DNA from: Crambe crambe
Lineage: Eukaryota > Porifera > Demospongiae > Poecilosclerida > Crambeidae
Length of the DNA stretch: 64,000 nt
Assembly: GCA_963924555.1 (NCBI GenBank)
Contig: OZ004585.1
Coordinates: 5,655,488 to 5,719,487, forward strand
Direction of reading: 5' to 3'
Shown: piece by piece, positions 10,856 to 22,494 of the stretch
Layout of the letters: each line of letters opens with the position of its first letter
Numbering within the stretch: the first letter of the stretch is position 1
Notes under the pieces: model-generated
Database searches by the model: none
Told to the model about the DNA's origin: nothing
Seen by the model: the letters and a program-made list of their open reading frames with translations, nothing else
Translations under genes and position numbers: made by a program

Positions 10856-11250
10856 AAACTGTATGGATATGAACTCCATCAGCATTTATCCTTCCGGATC
10901 AGATTCATTTCGGCTCATACAATGATGAAACCTCTAATGACTACATAGCTACAATACATGGATTTCAACTTGGATAGCAGGATCCAGCATCCAGTTGCCA
11001 GCATTACATCAAAAAAGTGATGAACAAGTAAAGGAAAATATATTTATTCTAAATATAAAAGGGAAGCAGGGATGGCTGTGTGCAGTTTGAAAAAAGTTCA
11101 GCAACAAGAGAGTGAACTTCAGTCCAGCAACCCTTTAGCTACCCATCATCAGCTAACTATTCCTACATCACTCCCTTTATATCTCATCTTGGCCTGTCAT
11201 GAGAGTGAAGTAGGAATAGTTGGCTTGTAGTTCGGTAATATTGGTGATGG
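10856..11250 (+). mobile_element. MITE family 2, partial copy
   Basis: Interior and part of the palindrome (TTTATTCTAAATATAAAAGG, then AGCAGGGATGGCTG). Truncated at both ends; a poly-C run at 11269-11286 follows. Confidence 0.55.
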
Positions 11251-11333
11251 GTGGGAAACCTGGGATTCCCCCCCCCCCCCCCCCCCAAGAAAAAGCAAGA
11301 AAAAATTTCCCCTCATATAAATTAAAGTCATGA

Positions 11334-12139
11334 AAGGAAAAAAAAAAAATTATGCTAAATAAAAAGGCCATGTAGTGTTAGTCTGTACTTTTACCTGTGA
11401 ACAAACATCAATATTATGCTGCCTTTAATAATAATCCCTACATTACTGCCTCCCACCAAGCTGCTTTAATTCTTCATGTCAGTATAAAATAAAAGTTCTG
11501 CTTGGTTTAGGCAGTGATGTAGGGATTATTATTGAAGGCAGCATAATTTTGATGTTTGTTCATAGAAACTGCTATAGGTAAAAGTACAAACTAACACTAC
11601 ATGGCCTTTTTATTTAGCATGAATTTATTTCCCTTTCACTTGTTTATTTACTTCTAGCTAGGTACTGGTTGGCATGTGCGTACATGCATGTGATCGTACA
11701 GACGCTCATGCATGAAAAATGACATCATTAATTTCAAAATGGCTGACAGTATCGTTTGTATTGAAAAGTCGTTCAATACGATTGGAGGATAACTGGTGAA
11801 TAACGATGGTAAAAGCACATTGTGTGATTACAACTGCACAAGTTGATTGTTGTATGTGAAAGGATCATGGAGTTACAACCGTCAAAGAAGATGATGACGA
11901 TGAACGGATCATAAAAATTTTAGATTTAGACGGGGGCTGGTGCCGATTGTTGATGCTGTTCTGGAGGAGTTTGAGCGGACATATCATCTTCGTGCATTGT
12001 GTTCTAGATTTAAGAAGTTTAGTTGAGCCTGTAGCAAGAATGGAAGAGATACAGAGAGTCCAGTTTGTATTGTTGTAATGAGAGAAGCCACGCCCATTCC
12101 ATACTAACCCTACATAGAGAGTGTTACTTCACTCTCTGA
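11334..12139 (-). mobile_element. MITE family 3, composite copy
   Basis: Minus orientation: left-end hairpin at 12117-12139 preceded by the complement of ATGTAGGGTTAGTATGG. The right-end palindrome (11334-11632) has arms with ATGCTAAATAAAAAGGCC, then ATGTAGTGTTAGTCTGT (ATGTAGGGTTAGTCTG in the sister copy). That copy is at 35621-36410. Non-coding. Confidence 0.7.
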
Positions 12140-12259
12140 TACACACAGAATTATGCAAGCAAGAAAGCCAAAAAAAAAATTTTTTTTTTAATTTTCTCTA
12201 TTTGCATTCACCTTGCACTGTGATCATTTGCTATAACAGCTATAAATTTCTCAATTATA

Positions 12260-13044
12260 AGGGAAAAAGCATTTCGTGAAATGAAAAAAGATGTAGGGAT
12301 GACCACTGCTCAAAAAAGTAAGGAAACAAGAAGGATGGAAATGGGATCAATCTTTGTTCTGTATATCCAGCCAACAATCCCTACACATACGCACATTACT
12401 ACACTATAATCTGAAGTTACCTGACGTATATGTAGGGATTGTTGGCTGGATATACAGAACAAAGATTGATCCCATTTCCATTCTTGTTTCCTTACTTTTT
12501 TGAGCAGTGGTCATCCCTACATCTTTTTTCATTTCACGAAATGCTTTTAACCTTACTTGTTCCTGGTCTTTTTTCCTCTCTTTTATGATTTTAGCTATGT
12601 ATAGAGTTCATTCTTCTATGTGTATGCAGGGACAAATGAAAGAAGTTCTCCAATAGTTCTCCAATAGCATACCAGCCCAATCATTATCGAGTCAAGGTGT
12701 TGTGTTATTGTTGAGCTATACTTGGAGGTCGAAGATGCTGAAATAGAGTCTACCGTGATGAATCTAAATCCCCTAATCGATACAGTAGTCCTAGCTAGCT
12801 AGCTAGCTGAGTAATATTATAATTTCGAATAATTGGATATCAAATACATGCGCATGCGTATTATAGAAAAGATGGCTTCCTAATTGAATTAGTCGAGTGC
12901 ATGCTGTGCTCCGTAGTGTCTCCTTTTTCATCCACTCTTTCGAGGATCAACGAGTAGAAAAGATCGTAGTTCGTAGAATTTGGAGTGGATTTATCCAGAA
13001 ATCATAGTTGTAGCTTGAGTGGTTCGAGAGATATGGTTGTCTAA

Positions 13045-13094
<50 letters not shown>

Positions 13095-13330
13095 GAGAAG
13101 AAGAAGAATCCAGCGACTACCTACTTGCCGTATTTCTGAAACGGTAAGCTCCCTGGTCCTGAAACTTGGTCTGCACATTGTAGTAGGCTCTAGTAGGCTG
13201 GATAATCATTCACAGTAGCTTTTGTTAGGTCTAAGTGGGGGAACTAAATTTCACTTTTGTATTAGTCTATAGGTGGCGCGCGCAGCCGTCTGAGTCATCC
13301 CTACATAGAGAATGCTACCGCACTCTCTGA
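12260..13330 (-). mobile_element. MITE family 1, composite copy
   Basis: Same layout as 3525-4579 in reverse: left-end hairpin at 13295-13330, palindromic right end at 12260-12553. It contains a (TAA)n tract at 13047-13094 and AGCT tetranucleotide repeats at about 12790-12810, both at homologous places in other copies. Confidence 0.75.
13047..13094. repeat. (TAA)n microsatellite
   Basis: Sixteen TAA/AAT units inside the family 1 MITE; the same place in other copies has shorter TTATTATTCTTC-type runs. Confidence 0.9.
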
Positions 13331-13365
13331 TTATTATTGGTTTTTCCTGTGTTCATTTCCTTTAG

Positions 13366-13443
13366 CTGCTTCCTCTGAAACTTCTTCTTCATCATCCTCC
13401 TCCGAAACTTCTTCTTCATCATCCTCCTCCTCCAGTCCTTCTG
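13366..13443 (+). CDS. Candidate host Ser-rich linker exon, phase 1-1
   Basis: A strong acceptor (cattcctttag style) and a perfect gtaagt donor bound 78 nt. In phase 1 it encodes a low-complexity peptide made of two copies of an SSETSSSSSSS-type unit ending SPSG. The phase is the same as the other small exons of the presumed host gene. The repeat suggests slippage-driven length change. The role is likely a flexible spacer; no domain. Confidence 0.5.
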
Positions 13444-13875
13444 GTAAGTAAATATGGTACCCTCTGGGAACCCAGCAGTCTATTGTAAATCTTTTTGCTA
13501 TGTTGTCGTTTAAGCTGAATAAGCAACATTAACATCACGTCTGTGCTCTACTAAAAAGTGAGTGGTTGGGATTCGATCTAGCTAGGTTTAGCACTTTATT
13601 TGAAGCCTTTACACTTTAAAGATGATCTCTGATCTTTCAAATGCATCCTGGATGATTTTAAGTTCTTATCACTCAAGAGTGGAGTTGACAATCTCTTCCT
13701 TATTAGCACATTATACATTTCAAGAACTTCACCCTTCAACTCCAAATGTTGCATATGTTCATTTTGAAGAGCTATAAGTGGCTTTAGGAAAGACTGCACT
13801 ATGCAAGCCTAGTGCAACTGCTGTATATTAATTGCAGCGAGCGAGCTGACTCTCAGGTCATGACTCATTGAAATT

Positions 13876-14400
13876 TTAAGTAATAGTTATTAACCAAGCG
13901 CTAGGTTTGTAGTCGAATTATAAGCACGAGGGGCGAGTGCTTATAATTCACTACAAACCGCACGCGCGCGGTTAATAACTATTTTATAGCCCGCGCGAGT
14001 GTACTACGCATGCTCAGTGCTTCTATCTCTATAGCGATGTTACTTTTTGGCTGCTAACAAGAATATGGCCATCCCACTTCAACGTCGTGACTCATACGGT
14101 ACTGAACTATCTTTCAGTCTATAACCCACCCACTCACTGTGCTTTGACTTGTTCACGTAAGGTAGGGGCACAGCGTCATAATTATGGTTGGAGCTGAATG
14201 GCAAGTAGGGCAGCTAGTGCAGAATACCAGCCACGCTGTTACACAGCTCGCAAGTTCTGCCATTTATGCTGGCTACTCTCTGAAAAGCTTGTTGGGTTTG
14301 AAATGTGGAATGTGGTCAATGAATATCATTATAGCTTGCGCACCATGTTCAATGAATAATATTAAAATTCTTTTCTGAGAGTAGTTAGCATAAGGACAGA
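13876..14400. repeat. Dispersed repeat with long terminal hairpin
   Basis: The first ~110 bp fold back: AATAGTTATTAACC pairs with GGTTAATAACTATT, and GAATTATAAGCAC with GTGCTTATAATTC. The body is shared with 21735-22210 in the same orientation. No ORF with similarity. Class unknown; the hairpin suggests a foldback element. Confidence 0.5.
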
Positions 14401-14756
14401 ACTCTATACTGTCACATACTCACCTTTCAGTCTGGTCACAACTCCTTAAAAGTGCAATATCAACTTTGCAGAATCTATATCTAACTTTTCCCTGTAAACA
14501 CCACCCCAGGCTACAATTACATGCACTGTATCACATTTATAAATCCATGTAAATCGGTCCGTTACCATGGCAATGGGCTATAAATATAATAATTGGCGAG
14601 CCCACACTAATTGGTCAAAATGGAAAATTGCGATATTTATATGTTACACGTACGTCACTCAAAATGCGCATGCGCATGAAATAGCTACTAAGCAACGTCA
14701 TAATAAGCAATCATTTTCGTTAAGCTTGAAGTTAAAACACTATTGTAGCGAGTATT

Positions 14757-15117
14757 ATGGAACCCAGAGAACCAGAAAACAAGCGAAGGAGGGCCCCAGA
14801 ACACCCTCTAGAAACTGACCAGCAAAGAAGAGCGAGACCTCATGAAAGAAATGAAAGAGACAGAGCTAGAAGGAGAACAGAGTCAAAGGAACAGAGAAAA
14901 ACAAGACTAGCAAAGAAATGCGACAGATAGAGCCAGGAGGAGGGAATGTACAGAGTCAGCAGAAGATAATGCTGCAAGAGCAGAGCAAATGAGAGCCAGA
15001 AGGAGAGCAGAGTCAGCAGAACACAGAGCTGCCAGATTAGAGCATATGAGGGCTCATTATTTGAGAGACTAGCTACTGAGTCTGAACAGGAGTGGTAGCC
15101 TGGGTTCAGAGAAGACA
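14757..15117 (+). pseudogene. Relic of Arg/Glu-rich repeat protein (Helitron/PIF1-associated type)
   Basis: From ATG at 14757 the frame reads MEPREPENKRRRAPEHPLET and then degenerate RARRRTESKEQRKTRLAKK-type repeats. After a frameshift near 14930 it continues with ARRRAESAEHRAARLEHMR and a stop. Such repeats commonly precede Helitron or PIF1-helicase-like proteins in invertebrate genomes, a family memory and not proven here. No helicase follows. Confidence 0.45.
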
Positions 15118-15424
15118 CTCTAATGCTAACTGGGAATGCACCAAGTCAGTTAACAACCTGAATAGCTAAGATATCGAAAGTCACTGTTGGGGCTATATAA
15201 TCATAAGTGAGGGGGGAGCACATTGAAATGACCACTGGCTGCTTGCTCGCCCAACTAATGCTCTATGAGCATCTCTAGTATTATATCTAGGTCTACACTC
15301 CAAAATGCCCCAGGCGTACCTACGTGTCCCGAAATAGCGCTGTAGTGCTGTGCATGTGCATAATGCGCATGCTCCAATTAATCAAGCTAGATTGTTTTCT
15401 ACAGCCTTTTGTCTTAGAGGCACT
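15118..15424. other. No gene seen
   Basis: No convincing coding sequence or repeat recognised. Confidence 0.4.
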
Positions 15425-15905
15425 AGGCTTATCTAAGTGGATTGTAGGTGCTTGTTCAAGTATCTAAGTGCTTGTGGTAAGTATTTACAGCTTTCTATGT
15501 ATGGAGCTTCCCGGTTGGAACCACAACTTACATGACTCTTGTCTCTGACAGCAAGCACTGGAGCCTATCAGCTACTCACTTGCTCACTGTCAAACGCTGC
15601 ACACTGCTATATGTATAGTAGTAGTTGTAGCACTAACTTGCTTGCTCACTCGCTGTCAAAATTAATAATGTATCAAAGTGAACTGTAGGTGCTTGGCTTA
15701 TCTAAGTGCTTGTGGTAAGTAGTTATTTACAGCTTTTGATGCGGTGGAGCTTTCTGGTTGGAACCACCACTTACATGACTCTTGTCTCTGACGCAATATC
15801 AAGCACTGGAGCCTATCATGCTCACTTGCTCACTGTCTAAACTAAACAGCAAAATCTTCTAAAGAGTTGTAGCACTAAAGAATACTTGCTTGCTCGCTCG
15901 CTGCC
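15425..15905. repeat. Two-copy ~240-bp tandem duplication
   Basis: The blocks CTTATCTAAGTG, GGTTGGAACCAC, ACTTACATGACTCTTGTCTC and CACTGGAGCCTATCA occur in the same order in 15430-15660 and again in 15670-15905. The copies differ by many small changes, so the duplication is old. Confidence 0.6.
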
Positions 15906-16180
15906 AACTGAATGTTGAACATTGCCCTAGTTATTTCAGTTGATGATATATGTAGACACAATGTTTATATTATTCTCTCAACTGGGTTTTTTCAAAGAAT
16001 GATTGGATACAGTACAATAAGCTATTAAATATCCAAATTGAGATTTAAGAGCAGAGCATCTGGGTGTAGTTTTCAAAACATATGCTTTACTTCATGATGC
16101 TGTACACATGAATTCATTTGTGGCACAAGCTGCTAAACTAGGCTGATTCATGTTAGAGAACTTTATCACATGATAATATG
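15906..16180. other. No gene seen
   Basis: AT-rich, nothing recognised. Confidence 0.4.
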
Positions 16181-16184
16181 ACAT

Positions 16185-16850
16185 CATAAGGTGGCGGGGG
16201 TGTGTTTGCTCATGAATAATTCTTGAGTTAATAAGGCAGGTAGTTGCACCAGCTATGAGATGCTAAAGTTTAATACTACAGTTTCATACTGACTTGCACT
16301 TCCTACTCTACAACTGAGAGCAAACCAGACACTTGAGAACACTATTGTTGCAGAGAAACCTAACCACTGAGCAGCTATGCCTTGGTCAATTTTTTCACAT
16401 CAATTTTCTCAAACTACAGGCTTGTGTTGACTGTCTTTTGTTCTGTATAAATCAAGATGCAGGGCAACTCGTAGAGATTTTAGCCAAAAAAGCCAACACT
16501 CTTGAATTTGATTGCATTTATTAACCGTCGATCGAGTGATCAATAGGCCATAGCTCTCGCCTACAGTGGCTTCTTCTCAAGATATCTTCAAGTTGCCCTG
16601 CCCACTGGTTCAAAATAAGTACACTATACAGTCAGCACATGGCTCTAGAAAATTGACGTGAAAAAAAATTGATCGACTGCTTAGCAGTTGAGTTGCTCTG
16701 CAACGGGAGTCTGGTTTTCTCTCAGTTGTAGAGTAGGAAGTGCTAGTCAGTATGAAATTATATTTTTCAACTGCAGCATCTCATAGCTGATGCAACAACC
16801 TGCGAATTATTCATGAGCAAATAATTCTCCGCCACTATAAGGTAAGGTCT
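16185..16850. mobile_element. Non-autonomous element with ~145-bp inverted repeats
   Basis: Left arm 16185-16335 and right arm 16705-16850 are reverse complements: GTTTGCTCATGAATAATTC, CAGCTATGAGATGCT and CACTTCCTACTCTACAACTG occur in both. The centre has a short ORF (16333-16524) of no known family. Termini resemble GGTGGCGG/CCGCCACT. Target duplication not resolved. Confidence 0.55.
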
Positions 16851-16995
16851 AGTCCCTGTATATGGATCACATGATGCATGTCCTTTGATCTTAAAAGTCT
16901 CACATTTTCCCCTCCTAAAGGGGAAACCTCATCCTCAAGGTTTGAGGAGAAAAACAACAAAAGAATATATGACACACACACACAAAAAAAATGTA

Positions 16996-17755
16996 GCGTG
17001 AACTGCCTACTATAGACCGGCAGGTATTATCGACTACTTAGTATACAGAAAGTTTATGGTAGTAAACAAACATAAAATGGAGTCTAATGCATTAAGAAAT
17101 ATATGGGGAAACTTACAAGCTGTGGAGAGAAAACAGAACTTCAACAGCTAGTATTTATCAACTGCAGTATGAAAGTAAGTTACTACCCATCCCCATGGCC
17201 CCAGAAGATCGCTTATAAGCTACGAAAGCTATCGATTTAAGTCGAATTTGGTGCTTGTTTAGTGAGGACTGTTGGATAGATTATGACTGGATTCTGTAGG
17301 AATATGAAACAAAGATCAATGAAGATTGTGTCCAAAGAGTATCACCTCAATCCAACAGAAAGGAGAACAGTTTCATTCCACTGTTAAATTGTGAAGCAGT
17401 TTATAATAGAAAAATTTCATATATAATGATGATGTATTTCAGTATAAAAGTATCTTTTTAAGGGCTCTGACATGTAGTGGAGCAAAGCTGAAAGAAAGGA
17501 TGGAACAGACAATGATTGATATTATGATTTTCAATAAGTGGTTGAAAGTAGGTGTTGGTGGCCGATAAATGATTTTTTCAGTTGATGTAGTAGATTCAGC
17601 ATAGCAAAATTTCTATCCAATAATATTGTGAGAATATGACGTTATAGAGCATGAGATTATCTCTCCTATGGTTGTTGTTTGAGATTTTGATGACCATCAG
17701 TGAGGGAGACATGGTGCCAGGAGCGAAGTACTGGTTCATAGTAGGCAGCTTACGC
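16996..17755. mobile_element. Element family B, TA-flanked copy
   Basis: Termini GCGTGAACTGCCTACTAT and, inverted at the right, GCGTAAGCTGCCTACTAT, each flanked by TA (16994-16995, 17756-17757). 760 bp, no ORF. The interior matches 22495-23095, 61616-62429 and, inverted, 62789-63600. TA duplication fits a Tc1/mariner-type mobiliser. Confidence 0.7.
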
Positions 17756-17778
17756 TATGACACAAATAATTACAAGTA

Positions 17779-18867
17779 AGGGAAAAAGCATTTCGTGAAA
17801 TGAAAAAAGATGTAGGGATGACCACTGCTCAAAAAAGTAAGGAAACAAGAAGGGTGGAAATGGGATCAATCTTTGTTCTGTATATCCAGCCAACAATCCC
17901 TACATATACGCACATTTCTACACTATAATCTGAAGTTACCCGACGTATATGTAGGGATTGTTGGCTGGATATACAGAACAAAGATTGATCCCATTTCCAC
18001 CCTTCTTGTTTCCTTACTTTTTTGAGCAGTGATCATCCCTACATCTTTTTTCATTTCACGAAATGCTTTTTCCCTTACTTGTTCCTGGTCTTTTTTCCTG
18101 GTCTTTTTTCCTCTCTTTTATGATTTTAGCTATGTATAGAGTTCATTCTTCTGTGTATGCAGGGACAGATGAAAGAAGCTCTCCAATAGTTCTCCAATAG
18201 CATACCAGCCCAATCATTATCAACGAGTCAAGGTGTTGTGTTATTGTTGAGCTATACTTGGAGGTCGAGGTGCTGAAATAGAGTCTACCGTGGTGAATCT
18301 AAATCCCCGAATCGATACAGTAGTCTATCATCACCATTATCCAGAGCTAGCTAGCTAGCTAGCTAGAGACAGCTGAGTAATATTATAATTTCGAATAATT
18401 GGATATCAAATACATGCGCATGCGTATTATAGAAAAGATGGCTTCCTAATTGAATTAATCAAGTGCTGTGCTCTGTAGCGTCTCCTTTTTCATCGACTCT
18501 TTCGAGGATCAACGAGTAGTAAAGATCATAGTTCGTAGAATTTGGAGTGGATTTATCCAGAAATCATAGTTGTAGCTTGAGTGGTTCGAGAGATATGGTT
18601 GTCTAAGAAGAAGAATAATAATAATAGAGAAAAAGAAGAAGAATCCAGCGATTTACCTGCTTGCCGTATTTCTGAAACGGTAAGCTCCCTGGTCCTGAAA
18701 CTTGGTCTGTACATTGTAGTAGGCTCTAGTAGGCTGGATAATCATTCACAGTAGCTTTTATTAGGTCTAAGTGGGGGAACTAGAATTTCACTTTAGTATT
18801 AGTCTATAGGCGGCGCGCGCGGCCGTCCGAGTCATCCCTACATAGAGAGTGCTACCGCACTCTCTGA
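17779..18867 (-). mobile_element. MITE family 1, composite copy
   Basis: Right-end palindrome 17779-18075, left-end hairpin 18832-18867, TA on both outer sides (17777-17778 and 18868-18869). 1,089 bp. The palindrome arms are nearly perfect complements of each other. Confidence 0.8.
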
Positions 18868-18869
18868 TA

Positions 18870-19034
18870 CTGAACAACCAAACTATACACAAATTTCAAG
18901 ATCACATTCATTGTTTGTTTGAAGCGTTATATGTAGCTAAAGTGCGAGCACATGTCATCGGTCCAGTGTACTCCTCTGCAGGCTGTCCTGTATTAGTACT
19001 TGAATTACATAAGCTTACTGTGATGTCTTGGAAG
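18870..19034. other. No gene seen
   Basis: Short unassigned stretch between a MITE and a gypsy relic. Confidence 0.4.
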
Positions 19035-19745
19035 GAGGTGTGTACTTAGTAGGATCAGATCATTTCCACGGGGTATCTGATAATTCATCGTAACATGGGT
19101 TCCTCAATCATCCGAACTTCAGTATTGGTTTCAGGAAGATCAAGTATCTGAATGGTCCATGGAACGGTCTTATGATTTTCTCTCAACATGTAGACCATAA
19201 CATGTTGTCCAATTTTCAGCTTGGTGTTTCTGGTGTTCCTATTGTACACTCTTTTTTTGTACATGCTCAGTATTTTCTCTGGCCAACTTCCATGGATGAC
19301 TTAAACCACCGTTTTGTAATCTTCAAGGTCTACCATATGTGGAATGCATTCGTGAGAGAGGCCATCATGCATTGGCAACGCAGGATCGCGGCCATACAAC
19401 AAAAAGAAAAGTGACTCTTTGAGGACTATTAAACTGTAGCATGATACGCAAACAACACATACGACAAGTGCTTATCCCAATCCTGTTCATAGTGGTCACC
19501 AGTCTTAGATAACATTTGGACAAGTGTGCTGTTAAATCTTTTGATCACACAATCCATTGGTTTGGGGATGGTATCCCGATGTATTCAGCTTCCTAATATC
19601 AAACAATTAACATACCTCCAAAAAAACATCAAAATTTGTCTGATAAAAGCTCCTGTGGTACAAATCAAATCATGCCTACCAATAATTTTGCCACCGTCTC
19701 TGCCCTTTGATTGGACCCTGCAAATACCTCAGCCCATTCAATAAA
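19035..19745 (-). pseudogene. Ty3/gypsy integrase relic
   Basis: Minus-strand frames give, from 19745 downward, EWAEVFAGSNQRAETVAKLL, then ERFNSTLVQMLSKTGDHYEQ-type core, LLYGRDPALPMHDGL (about 19380), and KLKIGQHVMVYMLRENHKT with a LPETNTEVRMIEEP tail. This is the second half of a gypsy integrase, core to C-terminal, with stops and frameshifts. No LTRs recognised. A 5'-truncated fossil. Confidence 0.7.
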
Positions 19746-19849
19746 TAATCTATGAAACAACCACATAGCTACTGGTTACTTTCTACATTAAGTGATAACT
19801 GCAATACATCAACAAGGTGTAGCCAAAAAGGATAATATGGCGCAGCAGT

Positions 19850-20058
19850 GATGTAGGGTTTATGTCAATTTTATGACAGTTAGCAGAGCACAATGACAAA
19901 TGCAGTCTATGCAGCGATGTAGGGTTTGTTAATTCTGTGACAGTTAGCAGAGCAAATGCAGTACATAGCCAGCACCTTGTTTCTGTACTTTTTATAGTCA
20001 TGTACTCAAGCCTACATCACTCTTTCATTTAGAAGAAATGTTTTTACTCTCACTTGTT
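19850..20058. repeat. Right-end remnant of a further MITE family
   Basis: Ends with TTCATTTAGAAGAAATG, then CTCACTTGT, like family 4 ends. It contains two AGYGATGTAGGGTTT boxes in ~60-bp near-repeats (19851 and 19912). Confidence 0.45.
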
Positions 20059-20198
20059 AAAGTGACAGAATACATACTATTAATTTTGATCCCCCTTATC
20101 ATTCAGAGTCCCATTTTTGTCCCACCCACCCTTAGATACTTGCAACCCTGCATATTGTTTTAATTGCTATAGTTAAACAATAACTGTATTACCTTTAG

Positions 20199-20240
20199 AG
20201 CAAGAAACACAAGATGAAGCAACACTTGGTAAATCAACAG
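20199..20240 (+). CDS. Candidate linker exon, copy 1 (14 codons)
   Basis: A ttacctttag acceptor opens 42 nt reading, in phase 1, EQETQDEATLGKST. It ends CAACAG like copies 2 and 3, but the next base is C where the others have G, so the expected GT donor reads CT. Either a dead duplicate exon, or the true donor is elsewhere. Confidence 0.4.
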
Positions 20241-20409
20241 CTAAGTACCTCTTAGCCTATGTGCTGATTATTATTATATTAATTTTATTAATAATATTAT
20301 TTCTTTCATTAAATTTAATTAGAGGGGATACTTTTTATCCTTTAAATAATCATTCAGAATCCCAAATACAAATGACTATTGTCTTTATAAACAACTTTAT
20401 TATCTTTAG

Positions 20410-20478
20410 AGCAACCAACTTTACCATCTTCTGATGAAAGACAAACGCAAGAAGAAGTAACACTTGGTGCATCAACAG
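20410..20478 (+). CDS. Candidate linker exon, copy 2 (23 codons)
   Basis: A tatctttag acceptor and gt donor bound 69 nt; phase 1 translation is EQPTLPSSDERQTQEEVTLG followed by AST. It is a clear duplicate of the exons at 20199 and 21642, with the same splice phase. Thr/Glu/Ser-rich, no domain. Tandem exon duplication in one host gene is the simplest reading. Confidence 0.5.
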
Positions 20479-20555
20479 GTCATCATCTATATGCCAATTA
20501 TTAGAGAGCAATATTATTTTCATTTAGAGGATACATTTTATCCAAAATCCTCTTT

Positions 20556-20573
20556 ACCCCCCCCCCCCCCCCC
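20556..20573. repeat. Poly-C run
   Basis: About 18 C residues. Similar runs are at 8072, 11269, 35390 and 47361. Confidence 0.9.
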
Positions 20574-20635
20574 AAATCCCTATATTATTCAGAGTCCCAA
20601 ATACAACTGGCTATTATCTTTATAAAACAACTGTA

Positions 20636-21625
20636 TCAGAGAGTACGATAGTACTCTCTAAGTAGGGATGGCACGGATGCTCCATTAGAGTAGTACTTGA
20701 TATTTTCTTTCATAACTCCAGAATACTTAACTCCTGCAGTCAGCAACTCCTAACTTGAAGACAGAAAGCAGTATCATTTTATAGCGACTTCCAAAATCGC
20801 CGATTTCATCTGGTCATTCATCATCATCAAACAACTTATTTCAGAAATGGTTCATTCAAATGCTATAATTCTTATACCAATCTACTCAGAAATGACTGCG
20901 CTATAATCCTTTACCTTTAAATCGACATGTTCAAAAATAACACGTCATTTTTCAACTTGTTAGCTTTCAACCTACAACGAGGCAGACATTTTATGCCCCA
21001 CCCCGTACACGTGATTCTTGGACTTTGACCTCGCAACTGACTAGTGTATCTGTCATTAGCTTTCTCTCTTGATGTTGGTCTCTTGATGCTCAGAGCGTAA
21101 ATCCTAGGCACTAGTCTGGTTATGAATCAACCCTTGATGTAACAGTATATCAGGTACATATCAGTAAAGGCCTTAAAAATTATATACAAAATTATGTCAA
21201 TGGCAATCTTATTATAAACTGTATAGATCTTCCAGATCAGTTGGCTCATACAATATTATGATGAAACCTGCAATGAATTACTAAGCTACAATACATGAAC
21301 TTTAACTTTTGATAGCATCCAGTTGCCTATAATAAAATAATAGAACATTACATCAAAAAAGATGATGAACAAGTAAAGAAAAAAAAATTTATTCTAAATA
21401 AAAAAGAGAAGTAGGGATGGCTGTGTGCAGTTCAAAAAAGTTCAGCAACAAGAGAGTGAACTTCAGTCAAGTAACCCCTTACCCATCACCAACTACGAGG
21501 TAACTATTCCTACTTCACTCCCTTTATATCTCATCATGGGAGTGAAGTAGGAATAGTTTGCTCGTAGTTGGTGATGGGTAAGGGGTTACTTGATTATCCC
21601 TACTTCTCTAGAATAAATATTTTTT
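20636..21625 (+). mobile_element. MITE family 2, complete composite copy
   Basis: Left hairpin TCAGAGAGTACGATAGTACT then AAGTAGGGATGGCACGG. The right-end palindrome starts at about 21375 with AATTTATTCTAAATAAA and GAAGTAGGGATGGCTG and ends at 21625. It lies in the intron between linker exon copies 2 and 3. Confidence 0.75.
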
Positions 21626-21641
21626 CCTTTATTATCTTTAG

Positions 21642-21710
21642 AGCAACCAACTTTATCATCTTCTGATAAAACACAAGAAACACAAGAAGTAACATTTGGT
21701 GCATCAACAG
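21642..21710 (+). CDS. Candidate linker exon, copy 3 (23 codons)
   Basis: A tatctttag acceptor and gtaggt donor bound 69 nt reading EQPTLSSSDKTQETQEVTFG followed by AST in phase 1. It is closest to copy 2. The MITE family 2 copy ends only 16 bp upstream, so the branch-point and tract region now derive partly from the transposon end. Confidence 0.5.
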
Positions 21711-21734
21711 GTAGGTACTTTTGTCATCTATGTA

Positions 21735-22210
21735 ATAGTTATTAATCAAGCCCTAGGTTTGTTCGCCCGATGGGCGAGTGCTTATAATTCACTACAAACC
21801 GCACACGTGCAGTTAATAACTATTTTATAGCCCATACACGTGAACTGCTCAGTGCTTCTGTCTCTATAGCTACTTTTTTTGCTGTTTACAAGAATGGCCA
21901 TCCCACTTCAACGTCGATTCTGCAAGAGGTCTTATACTTATAGACTCATACCTGAACTATCTTTCACACCCACGCACTATGCTTTAACTTGCCCACACAG
22001 GGCAGGGGCACAGCGCCATATGGTTGGGCGCTGAATGACAGAGCAGCTAGGTGCAGAATGCCTACCAAGCTGTTACACAGCTTGCAAGTTCTGCCTTTTA
22101 TGCTCTGAAAACTTGTTGGGTTTGAAATGTGGAATGTGGTCAATGAATATCATTATAATGCTCAATGAATAACATTAAAATTCCATGACAAGCTTTTCAG
22201 AGAGTAGTTA
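21735..22210. repeat. Second copy of the hairpin-headed repeat
   Basis: Matches 13876-14400 (AATAGTTATTAA, GAGTGCTTATAATTCACTAC, GGTTAATAACTATTTTATAG-like blocks), with deletions in the hairpin. Confidence 0.5.
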
Positions 22211-22494
22211 AAGTCTATTCGTGTTGTGGTATAGTAAGCTTACGTAAGAACGCATGTTAATCCAATTAGCCACATAGTTATGGTTAGAGGTATGCGCGGG
22301 TAATTGGAGGCAAGCCACGTGTTATCAATTTAGATCAAGTTCTTTTCTCGTTTTTGCGAGACTTTCTTTCATGCCTGCCATGACTCTCCCTGGACTTCTG
22401 CCCTGTCTTCTACTGGACAATCTCCAGAGAGGTAGGGTGGTTCAGAAGCCTGCTCCTTCCTTTCCTGATCCCAGCAACTCCTGGAGGGTTTAGC
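22211..22494. other. No gene seen
   Basis: Unassigned, slightly more GC-rich than its surroundings. Confidence 0.35.

Noticed and set aside
14840-15118. Hydrophobic minus-strand ORF
   Set aside because: Antisense of the Arg/Glu-rich repeat relic, which is the coding strand by family resemblance.
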